Source of the DNA: Actinomyces radicidentis
Lineage (GTDB): Bacteria > Actinomycetota > Actinomycetes > Actinomycetales > Actinomycetaceae
Length of the DNA: 64,000 nucleotides
Assembly (NCBI RefSeq): GCF_001553565.1
Contig: NZ_CP014228.1
Span: 186,001-250,000 of the forward strand
Reading direction: 5' to 3'
Shown: piece after piece, positions 54,065 through 62,981 of the stretch
How the letters are laid out: every line of letters begins with the position of its first letter
Numbering within the stretch: the stretch's first letter is position 1
Notes under the pieces: model-generated
Seen by the model: only the letters and a program-made list of their open reading frames with translations
The model's database searches: none
Told to the model about the DNA's origin: nothing
Program-made: the position numbers and the translations under genes

Positions 54065-55348
54065 ATGACCGAACCGGGCACCGACCAGCTCCACGAGGGG
54101 GACGGCCCGCTCGAGCAGGCGAGCGCCGAGGAGCTCGTCGCCGGGCGGGTCGAGGGCATGTCCTTCCGCCCCGACCGCCGCTTCTGGGTGGTCTACCTGT
54201 GCCTCATGATGGTGCAGTTCCTCTCCGCCATGTACCAGACGGCGGTGACGACGGCGCTGCCCACCGTCATCGGCGACCTCGGCGGCGTCGCCCACATGTC
54301 CTGGGGCATCACCGCCTACACGCTCGGTCAGAGGCTGGCGACGCCGGTGACCGGCAAGCTCGGCGACCTCGTGGGCCGCAAGCCGCTCTACCTCACGGCC
54401 ATCGCCCTGTTCGTGGGCGGCTCGGCCCTGTGCGTCGTCTCGACGGGGATGCTGGAGTTCACGGCCTTCCGCTTCCTCCAGGGGCTCGGTGGCGGTGGGC
54501 TCATGATCTCCTCGCAGGCCATCACCGGCTACCTCATCCCGCCGCGCGTGCGCGGGACCTACATGGTGCCGATGGGCGCGATCTTCGGCATCGCGTCCGT
54601 GCTCGGCCCGCTGCTGGGCGGCGGCCTCACCGACGCCCTCGGCTGCCGCTGGATGTTCTGGTTCTTCCTGCCCTTCGGGATCATCGCGTGGGTGGCCGTG
54701 GCCCTCGCCCTGAGGATGCCGAGGCGCCGCGGTCGGGTGAGCGTCGACTGGGCCGGGCTCGCGCTGACCAGCGTCGGGGCCACCGGCATCGTCCTCATCG
54801 CGACCTGGGGAGGAGGCGCCTACGCGTGGACGAGCCCCGTCATGCTCGGCATCATCCCCCAGGAGGCGAGCGCCTGGTGGTTCGGCGCCGCCGTCTTCGT
54901 CCTCCAGCTGGGCGTGGGCATGTTCCTCCAGCTGAGCGTCCTCATCATCCACAACGCGCTGCCCGCCTCACTGCTCGGCACCGGGACGAGCGCGAACAAC
55001 TTCTTCCGCGAGATCGGGGTGTCGGTGGGCAACACGCTCGTCGGCGTCCTATTCACCTCGCGGCTGACGTCCTCGCTCCTGGGGCTCGGGATGAGCGCCG
55101 ACGCCGCGTCCTCGATCTCCCCGGAGACCGTGAGCCGGCTGGACGGGTCGACGGCGTCCGCCGTCGTCGACGCCTACCAGCACGCCCTCGGGCCCGTCCT
55201 CATCGGGCTCGCGCCGGTCTGCGTTCTCGCAGCCCTCGTCGCTCTCCTCCTCCGCCCCGTCCCGCTGTCCACCCGCACGGGCCTGGAGCAGCTGGCGGAG
55301 GAGACGGGCGACGACGACGGCCTGGCCGACGTGCCCGGGATCGAGTGA
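54065..55348 (+). CDS. MFS transporter, DHA2-like, apparently with an internal deletion
   Basis: The 427-residue protein matches 14-TM drug:proton antiporters at both ends: motif A-like GKLGDLVGRKPLYL, motif C-like ASVLGPLLGGGLTD, and the C-terminal NALPASLLGTGTSANNFFREIG. Only about ten membrane segments remain, because the sequence jumps from YAWTSPVMLG to a segment that normally lies about four helices later (junction near 54850-54862). The frame is intact. AGGAGG precedes the ATG at 11 bases. It follows the GH3 gene closely; it may export a sugar derivative or be a degenerate transporter. Confidence 0.8.
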   Translation: MTEPGTDQLHEGDGPLEQASAEELVAGRVEGMSFRPDRRFWVVYLCLMMVQFLSAMYQTAVTTALPTVIGDLGGVAHMSWGITAYTLGQRLATPVTGKLGDLVGRKPLYLTAIALFVGGSALCVVSTGMLEFTAFRFLQGLGGGGLMISSQAITGYLIPPRVRGTYMVPMGAIFGIASVLGPLLGGGLTDALGCRWMFWFFLPFGIIAWVAVALALRMPRRRGRVSVDWAGLALTSVGATGIVLIATWGGGAYAWTSPVMLGIIPQEASAWWFGAAVFVLQLGVGMFLQLSVLIIHNALPASLLGTGTSANNFFREIGVSVGNTLVGVLFTSRLTSSLLGLGMSADAASSISPETVSRLDGSTASAVVDAYQHALGPVLIGLAPVCVLAALVALLLRPVPLSTRTGLEQLAEETGDDDGLADVPGIE

Positions 55349-55439
55349 GCGGAGGGGCGACGCTCGCCCGACGTCGTCGACCGGTTCACCGTCTTGTCCA
55401 TGCGCGCGGGCGGCGACGGCGCCTCCCACCGCCCACCGG

Positions 55440-55445
55440 TAGCCT
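55440..55445 (+). promoter_or_regulatory. -10 box for a probable leaderless acetyltransferase mRNA
   Basis: TAGCCT ends six bases before the ATG at 55452, with no ribosome binding site between them. Confidence 0.4.
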
Positions 55446-55451
55446 GCGCCC

Positions 55452-56126
55452 ATGAGCGAGAACCAGGCCACCGACCCCGCGGCCGCCCGCCCCGACGTCC
55501 CCTTCGCCGACGCGCAGCCCTACTTCGAGGCCTGGGGCGACACTCGCTCCAACCGCGAGCGCATGCTCGCCTGCGACTGGTACGTCTCCGACGACCCGGA
55601 CAACGCCGCCATCAAGGCCCACTCGCGCCGCGAGCTGCACCGCTACGAGGTCGCCTTCGCCGAGGAGGGCGAGGCAGCCGCGCTCCCCCACCTGCGCTCC
55701 GCGGTCCCCGGGCTCCACGAGTCCTCCGTGCTCCTGCCCCCGGTGCGCGTCGACTTCGGCACGAACATCACCGTCGGGGAGGGCACCTTCGCCAACTACG
55801 GCCTCGTCGCCCTCGACGTCGCGATGATCACCATCGGCGCGCACTGCCAGATCGGCCCCGGCGTCCAGCTCCTCACCCCCGTCCACCCGCTCGAGGCGAG
55901 CCCGCGAGCGGCCGGGATCGAGTCCGCCGACCCCATCACCATCGGCGACAACGTGTGGCTCGGCGGCGGCATCATCGTCTGCCCCGGCGTCACCATCGGG
56001 GAGAACACGGTCGTCGGCGCGGGCAGCGTCGTCACGAAGGACCTGCCCGCCGGCGTCCTCGCGGTCGGCTCCGCCGCCCGCGTGCTGCGCGAGCTCCACG
56101 ACGGCGACTTCGGCCCGCGGCACTGA
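55452..56126 (+). CDS. Hexapeptide-repeat O-acetyltransferase (maltose/galactoside type)
   Basis: The 224-residue protein has an N-terminal helical cap (RERMLACDWYVSDDPD) and a left-handed beta-helix of hexapeptide repeats (ITVGEGTFANYGLVALD, ITIGDNVWLGGG), with the catalytic His in LLTPVHPLEA. It transfers acetyl from acetyl-CoA to a sugar hydroxyl, as Maa and LacA do. It may detoxify unused sugars. It is followed by the unknown protein gene after 15 bases. Confidence 0.9.
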   Translation: MSENQATDPAAARPDVPFADAQPYFEAWGDTRSNRERMLACDWYVSDDPDNAAIKAHSRRELHRYEVAFAEEGEAAALPHLRSAVPGLHESSVLLPPVRVDFGTNITVGEGTFANYGLVALDVAMITIGAHCQIGPGVQLLTPVHPLEASPRAAGIESADPITIGDNVWLGGGIIVCPGVTIGENTVVGAGSVVTKDLPAGVLAVGSAARVLRELHDGDFGPRH

Positions 56127-56141
56127 GGAGAAGGAGGACTC

Positions 56142-56597
56142 GTGGCACGCCCGAGGATCAACGCGAAGGGAGCGGCAGCGGCCGTCTCCGTCGTCGCCGC
56201 GGCCGTCGACGCCGTCCCCGCCGAGCAGCGGGAGAGGGCCGTCGCCGCGATCAAGGACGCCGCCGGGAGGGTCAGCGTGCCCGCCCGCCGGAGCCCCGCA
56301 GAACGGATCGCCGAGGAACTCGACGCGATCGCTGCAGCGCTCACGCGGCTCGACGAGGACCCCGAGCGCGCCGTGCCCACCGCCGAGTGGTGGCGGCGCC
56401 TGCGGGCGCTGCGCTCCGGGCTGCCGCTCGCCCAGGTGGCGCGCTCCCGGCGCAAGCAGCTGCGCGAGCTCGCCGCGCGGACGCACGAGCTCCAGGCCGA
56501 GGTCTTCGACGCCGCCATCACCCCCGACGCGGTCGTCTCCTCCCGGGTGCGTCGTCTCGAGGGCGTCGACACGACCGAGGAGACCGACCGTGACTGA
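56142..56597 (+). CDS. Conserved hypothetical protein
   Basis: The 151-residue protein is basic and helical (AERIAEELDAIAAALTRLDEDPE; SRRKQLRELAARTHELQAEVFD are shortened cores) without signal, membrane segment or known motif. The GTG at 56142 follows AGGAGG. It overlaps the nitroreductase gene by eight bases, so the two are probably coupled. I do not recognise it. Confidence 0.65.
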   Translation: MARPRINAKGAAAAVSVVAAAVDAVPAEQRERAVAAIKDAAGRVSVPARRSPAERIAEELDAIAAALTRLDEDPERAVPTAEWWRRLRALRSGLPLAQVARSRRKQLRELAARTHELQAEVFDAAITPDAVVSSRVRRLEGVDTTEETDRD

Positions 56598-57363
56598 CGC
56601 CGTCCCGTCCGCCGCCGGCTCCGATCAGGAGCGCGATCCCGGCTCCACCGACTTCGACACGGTGCTCCGTCGCCGCCGCTCCGTGCGCGCCTTCCGCCCC
56701 GAGCCGGTCCCCGAGGAGCTGCTCGCCGAGGTCCTCGGCGACGCCGCCCAGGCGCCGAGCTGGTCCAACACCCGCCCCTACATGCTGGCGATCGCCACCG
56801 GTGAGCGGGCTGAGCGCGTGCGCGCCGCGTACGCCGCCGAGTTCGACCGTTCCGCCGCCGCCCAGCGCGGGGACAAGGCCGCCATGGCCAAGCTGGCGCT
56901 GACCGGGGGCATGCCCGACGGCGACTACAAGGTGTGGGCCCCGTACCCCGCGGACCTGCGGATGCGCAGCGTGCGGCTGGGCAAGGCGCTCTACACGCAC
57001 ATCGGGATCCCCCGCGGGGACAAGGCGGCTCGCGACGCCTACAACCGCCGCAACGGCGAGGCCTTCGGCGCGCCCGTCATCGGCTTCGTCCTCGTGCACT
57101 CCGGGCTCATGCCCTTCGCCGCCATGGACGCCGGCCTCATGCTCCAGACGCTCTTCCTCTCCGCGACGGCGCACGGCCTGGCGACCTGCCCCATCGGGAT
57201 GCTCGCCGCCTGGAGGCGCCCCATCGACGCCGAGTTCGAGGTCCCGGAGGACTACAAGCTCATCACCGGCTTCGCGCTGGGGTACGCCGATGAGGAGGCG
57301 TCGATCAACGTGTTCCGCGCCGACCACGACCCGATCGGCCTCGTCCCGCCGCGCGAGCACTGA
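56590..57363 (+). CDS. Nitroreductase family protein
   Basis: The 257-residue flavoprotein has the family N-terminus (FDTVLRRRRSVRAFRPEPV), the FMN-contacting APSWSNTRPY and a C-terminal GMLAAWRRP-ITGFALGY region. It reduces nitro groups or quinones with NAD(P)H as an FMN-dependent dimer. The GTG at 56590 overlaps the upstream gene. A strong terminator follows. Confidence 0.9.
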   Translation: MTDAVPSAAGSDQERDPGSTDFDTVLRRRRSVRAFRPEPVPEELLAEVLGDAAQAPSWSNTRPYMLAIATGERAERVRAAYAAEFDRSAAAQRGDKAAMAKLALTGGMPDGDYKVWAPYPADLRMRSVRLGKALYTHIGIPRGDKAARDAYNRRNGEAFGAPVIGFVLVHSGLMPFAAMDAGLMLQTLFLSATAHGLATCPIGMLAAWRRPIDAEFEVPEDYKLITGFALGYADEEASINVFRADHDPIGLVPPREH

Positions 57364-57401
57364 ACCGCTGCGGGCGTCGGGTCCCGCTGCCGGCACCCGG
57401 A

Positions 57402-57442
57402 ACGACGGCGGTGCGTCCCCTGCTGGGGCGCACCGCCGTCGT
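57402..57442. terminator. Bidirectional terminator between nitroreductase and pcrA
   Basis: A 14-bp perfect stem (57402-57415 with 57429-57442) plus a CCCC/GGGG inner stem with one bulged T. Confidence 0.75.
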
Positions 57443-57464
57443 CGTGCTCGGGTCCGGGCCGGGC

Positions 57465-60416
57465 TCAGGCCTTCGCGATGGGGGCCAGGCGCAGCATGAG
57501 GCGCTTGACGGTGCGGGAGCCGTCGATGGTGAACTCGACGCGGGCGACGGTGGAGCGGCCCGAGCCCTCGATGGCGACGACGTCGCCGGTGCCGTAGGAG
57601 TCGTGGCGGACCTGGTCGCCGACCTTGAGGCCGCGCACCGCTTCCGGCAGGGCCTCCGCGTCCACCGTGGAGCCGGAGGACGCCGCGGAGCCGTCGAGCC
57701 TCGTGGGCGCACTCCGCTCGGACAGACGCTTGGAGCGGCGGGCCTCGGCGCGGTCCTTCGGGGTCTCGACGCGTCCCAGCTTTCCGGTCCGCTTGCCGGA
57801 GCCGATCGCGGGTGCGAAGTCGTCGTCGTCCGAGTAGGACGAGCCACCCCGGGAGCCGTAGCCGGCGCGGCGTCCGGAGCCGAATCCGCCCTCGCCCCAG
57901 CTGCTCCCCCACCCGGTGCCGCCGCCGCGCAGGGCGTCCATGGAGGAGGCGAGGCGCTTCCACTCCATCGTGTCGGCCGGGATGTCGTCGAGGAAGCGGG
58001 AGGCGGGCATCGCGTTGGCGGCGCCCCAGGCGGAGCGGACGGCGGCGCGGGTGACGTAGAGGCGCTCCCGGGCGCGGGTGAGGGCCACGTAGGCGAGGCG
58101 CCTCTCCTCGGCGAGCTCGGTCTCGTCGGCCAGCGAGCGGGAGTGCGGGAAGGTGCCGTCCTCCATGCCGGTGACGAAGACGACCGGGAACTCCAGGCCC
58201 TTGGCGGTGTGGACCGTCATGAGGGTGACCTGCCCGTCGTCGGCCTGGGCGGCGGCGACGTCGTCGGAGGGAGGGAGCTGATCGGCGTCGGCGACGAGGC
58301 TGACGCGCTCGAGGAAGTCCGCGAGGGTCCCATCGGGGTTGGCTGCCTGGAAGTCGGTGGCGACGGAGTGGAGCTCGGCAAGGTTCTCGACGCGGGTGGC
58401 GTCCTGCGGGTCGTCGCTGGCGCGCAGCTCGGCGAGGTAGCCGGAGGCGTCCAGGGCGGAGTCGAGGACGTCGGCGACGCCGTCGCCGGCGGCGAGCTGG
58501 TGGCGCAGGCCGGTGAGGAGCTTGTGGAACTTCGTGACCTGGGTGCGGGCGCGGGTGGCGAGCCCCTCGACAGCCGGGGGCTCGGTGCCGGGCGCGTCGA
58601 GGTCGCCCGCGGTCTCGCCGTCCTCGTTGGGGCGCAGGGCGCCGGCGGCGTCGGCGATCGCGGTGCCGAAGGAGACGCCGTAACGGGCCGCGTGCTCGGC
58701 GAGGACCGCCTCGGCCTTGTCCCCCAGGCCCCGCTTGGGGACGTTGAGGATGCGGCGGAGGTTGACGTCGTCGTCGGGGTTGTCGACGGCGCGCAGGTAG
58801 GCGATGGCGTCCTTGATCTCGCGGCGCTCGTAGAAGCGGGTGCCGCCGACCACCTTGTAGGGCTGGCCGGAGCGGACGAAGGCCTCCTCCAGGGCGCGGG
58901 ACTGGGCGTTGGTGCGGTAGAAGATGGCGACGTCGCGGGGCTTGACGCCGGAGACGTCATGGAGGCGGTCGATCTCCTGGCTGATCCAACGGGCCTCGTC
59001 GTGCTCGGAGTCGGCGACGTAGCCGGTGATGGGCTCGCCGGAGCCGGACTCGGTGAAGAGGTTCTTCTTGCGGCGGCCCTCGTTGCGGGAGATGACGGCG
59101 TTGGCGGCGTCGAGGATGTTCTGCGTGGAGCGGTAGTTCTGCTCGAGCAGGATGGTCCGCGCGGAGGGGTAGTCCTCCTCGAACTCCTCGATGTTGCGGA
59201 TCGTGGCGCCGCGGAAGGCGTAGATCGACTGGTCGGAGTCGCCGACGACGGTGAGCTCGGCGGGAGGCAGGGCGCTGCCGGCACCGGAGGTGCCGGGCCC
59301 GCCGGTGAGCTCGCGGACGAGGACGTACTGGGCGTGGTTCGTGTCCTGGTACTCGTCGACGAGGATGTGGCGGAAGCGGCAGCGGTACGTCTCGGCGACG
59401 GCCGGCTTGGTCTGCAGGAGCTGGACCGTGCGCATGATGAGGTCGTCGAAGTCCAGCGCGTTCGCGGCGACGAGGCGGGCCGCGTAGGACTTGTAGACGT
59501 CGACGAGGTAGCGCTCGAGCGGGTTCGAGGTGACGGCCCGCTCGGCGTACTGGGCGGGGGTGACGAGCTCGTTCTTGAGGTCGGAGATGCGGTTCGCGAA
59601 GGTCTTGGGCGTGAAGCGCTTGGAGTCGATGCCGAGCTCCTTGACGATCATGGTGATGAGCCGCTGGGAGTCGGCGGAGTCGTAGATCGAGAAGGTGGAG
59701 CGCAGGCCGGCGGCGTCGTGCTCGCGGCGCAGGATCCGCACGCAGGCGGAGTGGAAGGTGGAGACCCACATGCGCTCGCCGGCCGGGCCGACCAGCGCGG
59801 TGACTCGCTCGCGCATCTCCGCCGCCGCCTTGTTCGTGAAGGTGATGGCGAGGATCTCGCCGGGGCGGGCGCGGCCGGTGGCGAGGAGGTACGCGATGCG
59901 GTGGGTGAGGACGCGGGTCTTGCCCGAGCCCGCGCCGGCGATGATGAGGAGCGCGGAGCCGGCATGGACGACGGCGTCGTGCTGGGCGGGGTTGAGGCCC
60001 GTCGTGAGCGTCTCGGGGTCGGCGACGGTGACGCCGAAGGCCGGTCCGCTGAAGCCGCCGGGGCCGCCGGCGGGGCGGGGGCGGACGCCGGTGAGCGGGA
60101 CGCCCTCGCCCGTGGCGCGGGCGCGGGCCGCGGCGGCGTTGGCCTGAGCGCGGGCGACGAGGTCGGCGGCGGCGCACTGGCGCTCCTCCCAGGAGCCGGG
60201 GGCTGCGAGTGAGGCCTGGTCCTCGGGGGCGGGTGCGCCGTCGTCGTCCGGGCCGTAGTCGGGCTCGTCGGGGGCCTCGAGACCGGCGAGGGACTCAGCC
60301 CAGGCGTCGTCGCCGGCGGGTGCCAGGGACGGAAGCGCGGCCTCGGGCGGGGGCGTCGCCGCACCGTTCTGGCCGGGCATGGGCAGGGCGCCGAAGAGGG
60401 AGTTCATCGCGTTCAT
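57465..60416 (-). CDS. pcrA: ATP-dependent DNA helicase PcrA/UvrD
   Basis: This superfamily 1A 3'-5' helicase acts in repair and in clearing stalled RNA polymerase. The 983-residue protein has an N-terminal, poorly conserved extension of about 130 residues, then GLNPAQHDAVVH (Q motif), Walker A with Lys166 (GAGSGKT), VDEYQDTNHAQY, GDSDQSIYAFRGA, NYRST and VHTAKGLEFPVVF. The C-terminal Tudor-like RNA-polymerase-binding domain (GLKVGDQVRHDSYGTGDV) is complete. Two ATGs nine bases apart (60416, 60407) could serve. TAGGCT ten bases upstream suggests a short or absent leader. Confidence 0.95.
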   Translation of the reverse strand: MNAMNSLFGALPMPGQNGAATPPPEAALPSLAPAGDDAWAESLAGLEAPDEPDYGPDDDGAPAPEDQASLAAPGSWEERQCAAADLVARAQANAAAARARATGEGVPLTGVRPRPAGGPGGFSGPAFGVTVADPETLTTGLNPAQHDAVVHAGSALLIIAGAGSGKTRVLTHRIAYLLATGRARPGEILAITFTNKAAAEMRERVTALVGPAGERMWVSTFHSACVRILRREHDAAGLRSTFSIYDSADSQRLITMIVKELGIDSKRFTPKTFANRISDLKNELVTPAQYAERAVTSNPLERYLVDVYKSYAARLVAANALDFDDLIMRTVQLLQTKPAVAETYRCRFRHILVDEYQDTNHAQYVLVRELTGGPGTSGAGSALPPAELTVVGDSDQSIYAFRGATIRNIEEFEEDYPSARTILLEQNYRSTQNILDAANAVISRNEGRRKKNLFTESGSGEPITGYVADSEHDEARWISQEIDRLHDVSGVKPRDVAIFYRTNAQSRALEEAFVRSGQPYKVVGGTRFYERREIKDAIAYLRAVDNPDDDVNLRRILNVPKRGLGDKAEAVLAEHAARYGVSFGTAIADAAGALRPNEDGETAGDLDAPGTEPPAVEGLATRARTQVTKFHKLLTGLRHQLAAGDGVADVLDSALDASGYLAELRASDDPQDATRVENLAELHSVATDFQAANPDGTLADFLERVSLVADADQLPPSDDVAAAQADDGQVTLMTVHTAKGLEFPVVFVTGMEDGTFPHSRSLADETELAEERRLAYVALTRARERLYVTRAAVRSAWGAANAMPASRFLDDIPADTMEWKRLASSMDALRGGGTGWGSSWGEGGFGSGRRAGYGSRGGSSYSDDDDFAPAIGSGKRTGKLGRVETPKDRAEARRSKRLSERSAPTRLDGSAASSGSTVDAEALPEAVRGLKVGDQVRHDSYGTGDVVAIEGSGRSTVARVEFTIDGSRTVKRLMLRLAPIAKA

Positions 60417-60470
60417 ACTGCGCCCAAGCCTAGGCCAGGGCGGAGACGGGACAGCCGGCGTGGGGTGAGG

Positions 60471-60824
60471 TCACACGGGCGGTGCCTGCTCGGCGAGCAG
60501 AGAGTCGAGGATCCCCCGGAGCCTCGGCACCTCATTGACAGCAGCGTCCCAGACGAGTCGGTCGTCGACCACGCCATACTCATGGGCGAGGAGATTGCGC
60601 ATCCCGACGATCCGAACCAGTTCGGGAATGAGCGCCGCAGTCTCGGCATCGTGCTGACGCACGCGGTTGAGCGACTCGCCGAGGATCTCGAGCTGACGCT
60701 CCACTGCCGACCGCGTCCGGAGGTCCTGGCTGTACTCCTCGAAGGTCGATCCCTCCACGAAGGACGACGTCGCGGCGCAGGCCTGACGCGCGTCCCAGAG
60801 CCAGGAGGCCGACTCAATCCGCAT
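60471..60824 (-). CDS. hepT: HepT-like toxin
   Basis: The 117-residue all-helical protein carries RNLLAHEY, the RX4HXY motif of HepT (DUF86, HEPN family) ribonuclease-type toxins. It follows the mntA-like gene with an 11-base overlap, so both are coupled. In characterised pairs MntA AMPylates the toxin tyrosine in this motif, silencing it. The pair sits directly upstream of pcrA on the same strand. Confidence 0.85.
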   Translation of the reverse strand: MRIESASWLWDARQACAATSSFVEGSTFEEYSQDLRTRSAVERQLEILGESLNRVRQHDAETAALIPELVRIVGMRNLLAHEYGVVDDRLVWDAAVNEVPRLRGILDSLLAEQAPPV

Positions 60825-61122
60825 AGAGATCCACCGCCGTCGAGAGCACGGAGGAGCGGAAGTAGGGGTTTCGCAACGCGTCCGCGGTCACGAGGTCGAC
60901 CGGCCGCTGTGCGAGCGCCTCGAGCTCCTCGCGAAGCCCGAAGAAGTCCTCGAAGCGGTTGGGACGGTCCGCGGCGAAGTCCACGAGCAGATCGACGTCG
61001 CTCGTGCGTGGGTCGAATCCGCCGGTGGCCGCGGACCCGAAGAGCCGCAGGCGCTCGACGCCGTGCCGTCGGCACGCGGCGGCGACGGCGGCCTCATCGA
61101 GCTCGACGGAGACGGCGGTCAT
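60814..61122 (-). CDS. mntA: MntA-like nucleotidyltransferase antitoxin
   Basis: The 102-residue minimal nucleotidyltransferase has the GS...DVD signature (LFGSAATGGFDPRTSDVDLL), with both metal-binding Asp present. It should AMPylate and neutralise the HepT toxin. I chose the ATG at 61122, which gives the usual start; a GTG seven codons upstream is possible. Overlap with hepT indicates one transcript. Confidence 0.85.
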   Translation of the reverse strand: MTAVSVELDEAAVAAACRRHGVERLRLFGSAATGGFDPRTSDVDLLVDFAADRPNRFEDFFGLREELEALAQRPVDLVTADALRNPYFRSSVLSTAVDLYAD

Positions 61123-61163
61123 GGCGTCATCATCCCAGAACACGGCGGCCGCGTCACCGAGTG

Positions 61164-61910
61164 TCAGGCGCCGTGGGCGGCGAGGTCTCGGCGGACCTCC
61201 TCGGGCTCCTCGGCGAGCGGCACCTCGGTGGAGTCCTGGCTGCCGCGGCCGGAGTGGGCGGCGTCGTCGGCCTCCATGGCGGTGAGCAGCGCAGGGACGT
61301 CGTCGTCGGGGGCGCCCACCTTGGAGAAGAACTCGACGGTGGTGCCGGGGACGGCGGCGGCGTGGGCACCGGCGAGGAGCACCTGCGCGACGTGCTGCTT
61401 GGAGACACCGGGCTGCCCGGTGACGAGGTCGCCCTGGCGCAGGTCGATGGCGTGGTCCTGCGGGCCCTCGTAACCGAACCAGCCCGGGCGGACGATGAGG
61501 TAGGGGCGGCCCGAGGCGCGCAGGAGGCGCTCGGCGCGGCGCTTCCAGGCGATGAACTCGTAGCGGGCCGGGTGCTCGGAGGTGCGCATCGCGGTCATGA
61601 GGGAGACGTGGGCGCGCTCGGGCAGGACTTCGAGAACGGCGCGGACGACCTCGTAGAAGGTCTTGCCTCCGCGGCCGTCGACGTCGGCGCCGTGGGTGAG
61701 GACGACGGCGTCGACGCCTTCCAGCACCGGGCGCAGGGCCTCCGCGTCGGTGGGGTCGGCAGCGACCACCTCGGCGCCCTGCGGGAGGACGCGGTGGGCG
61801 CGGCCGGCGTCGCGGGACTGGGCGCGGACGGTGACGCCGTCGTTGAGGGCCTCTGCGACGACGAGGCGGCCGATCTGGCCAGTGGCTCCGATGACGGCGA
61901 TGGTGGTCAT
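61164..61910 (-). CDS. NmrA/atypical SDR-type NAD(P)-binding protein
   Basis: The 248-residue protein has the N-terminal GATGQIGRLV nucleotide loop and a C-terminal substrate part with FIAWKRRAERLLRASG and YLIVRPGWFG, typical of NmrA-like NAD(P)H-binding proteins that act as redox sensors or quinone/epimerase-type enzymes. It lacks the classical Tyr-x-x-x-Lys pair in the usual place (FIAWKR takes its position). It ends 40 bases before the mntA start. The exact role is unknown. Confidence 0.85.
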   Translation of the reverse strand: MTTIAVIGATGQIGRLVVAEALNDGVTVRAQSRDAGRAHRVLPQGAEVVAADPTDAEALRPVLEGVDAVVLTHGADVDGRGGKTFYEVVRAVLEVLPERAHVSLMTAMRTSEHPARYEFIAWKRRAERLLRASGRPYLIVRPGWFGYEGPQDHAIDLRQGDLVTGQPGVSKQHVAQVLLAGAHAAAVPGTTVEFFSKVGAPDDDVPALLTAMEADDAAHSGRGSQDSTEVPLAEEPEEVRRDLAAHGA

Positions 61911-62009
61911 GCTTCCTCCGTGAACGGGTTCGGACGGGGCTGCGCCCCAGTCTCCTCGTACGGCGCCGACCGAGCCAGGTCCTCCCGGTGCACCCCGGTC
62001 ACCCGGCGC

Positions 62010-62981
62010 TCAGCGGACGGCGCGGAGGTAGCGGTCGCGACCCGTGAGGTCCTGGCCAGTGCTTGCGGAGGCGAAGCCGGCGGCGAGAGCGGCCTCGCGC
62101 AACGCGGCCCCCTGGCCGGCGTCGTGCTCCATGACGAGGACGCCGCCGGGGTGCAGGAGCGCGGCGGCGCGCTCGACGATCGCCGTCGGGACGGCGAGCC
62201 CATCCACTCCCCCGCCGTAGAGGGCGAGGTCGGGGTCGTAGCGCTCGGTCTCGTCGTCCTCGACGGCGTCGGCGGGCACGTAGGGCGGGTTGGAGACGAC
62301 GACGTCGACGGCGCCGTCGAGCTCGGCGAGCGTCTCGGGCGCGGTGGCGTCGGCCTGGACGAGGCGGACGCGTCCGGGCGATAGGCGCTCGAGGTTCTCG
62401 GCGGCGAGGGCGGCGGGGGCGTCGTCGAGCTCGACGGCGGTGACGCGGGCTTCCGGCACCTCGAGCGCGAGCGCGGCGGCGATGGCGCCGGAGCCGGTGC
62501 ACAGGTCGACGACGACGGGCTCCGCGGTCCCGACCGCGCGAGCGGCGCGTGCGGCGTCGACGGCCGCCTGGGCGACGACCTCGGTCTCGGGTCTCACGAT
62601 GAAGACACCGGGCCGGGCGGTCAGCTCCAGACCGCGGAACCACATGGTCCCCGTGATGAGCTGCAGCGGCTCCCGCGCCGCCCGCCGCTCGACGAGCGCG
62701 AGGTACAGCTCGACCTGCTCGGCGCTCGCCCCGTCGGCCATGACGAGCGCGCGGCCCACGACGTGCTCGGCGAGCACCCGAGCATCCACCTCCGGCGACG
62801 CAACGCCCGCCTCCGCAAGTCGCCCACCTACCTCGGTGACGAGCCGACGCAGCCCATAGCGGTCCAACGGTCCTGCCGGGGCATCGCCCCGAAGACGTAA
62901 AGGAGCCTGCGACCAGTCGAGGGGCGATGCCCCGGCAGGGCCGGTCCCCGTTCCCTGGGGCGAGTCGGCCTCGTCGCTCAC
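62010..62981 (-). CDS. prmC: Peptide chain release factor N5-glutamine methyltransferase
   Basis: PrmC methylates the Gln of the GGQ motif in release factors. The 323-residue enzyme shows the SAM motif [12 protein letters not shown] and the substrate motif NPPYVP. It begins with a GTG overlapping the prfA stop (GTGA), the typical coupling with its substrate gene. About 40 N-terminal residues precede the conserved domain, which begins near [16 protein letters not shown], and they contain the product of a 68-bp palindromic element. Confidence 0.95.
   Translation of the reverse strand: MSDEADSPQGTGTGPAGASPLDWSQAPLRLRGDAPAGPLDRYGLRRLVTEVGGRLAEAGVASPEVDARVLAEHVVGRALVMADGASAEQVELYLALVERRAAREPLQLITGTMWFRGLELTARPGVFIVRPETEVVAQAAVDAARAARAVGTAEPVVVDLCTGSGAIAAALALEVPEARVTAVELDDAPAALAAENLERLSPGRVRLVQADATAPETLAELDGAVDVVVSNPPYVPADAVEDDETERYDPDLALYGGGVDGLAVPTAIVERAAALLHPGGVLVMEHDAGQGAALREAALAAGFASASTGQDLTGRDRYLRAVR
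62872..62939. repeat. Palindromic element inside the prmC 5' region
   Basis: Two perfect 19-bp arms (62872-62890 and 62921-62939) enclose 30 bases. Each arm contains its own small hairpin (GGGGC-ATC-GCCCC), an arrangement like REP/BIME elements. It is in frame and encodes poorly conserved residues of the N-terminal extension. Confidence 0.7.

Noticed and set aside
50845-54159. An 1104-codon minus-strand open frame antisense to the GH3 gene
   Set aside because: It mirrors GH3 codons, is Val/Gly/Glu-rich without any motif, and has no ribosome site.
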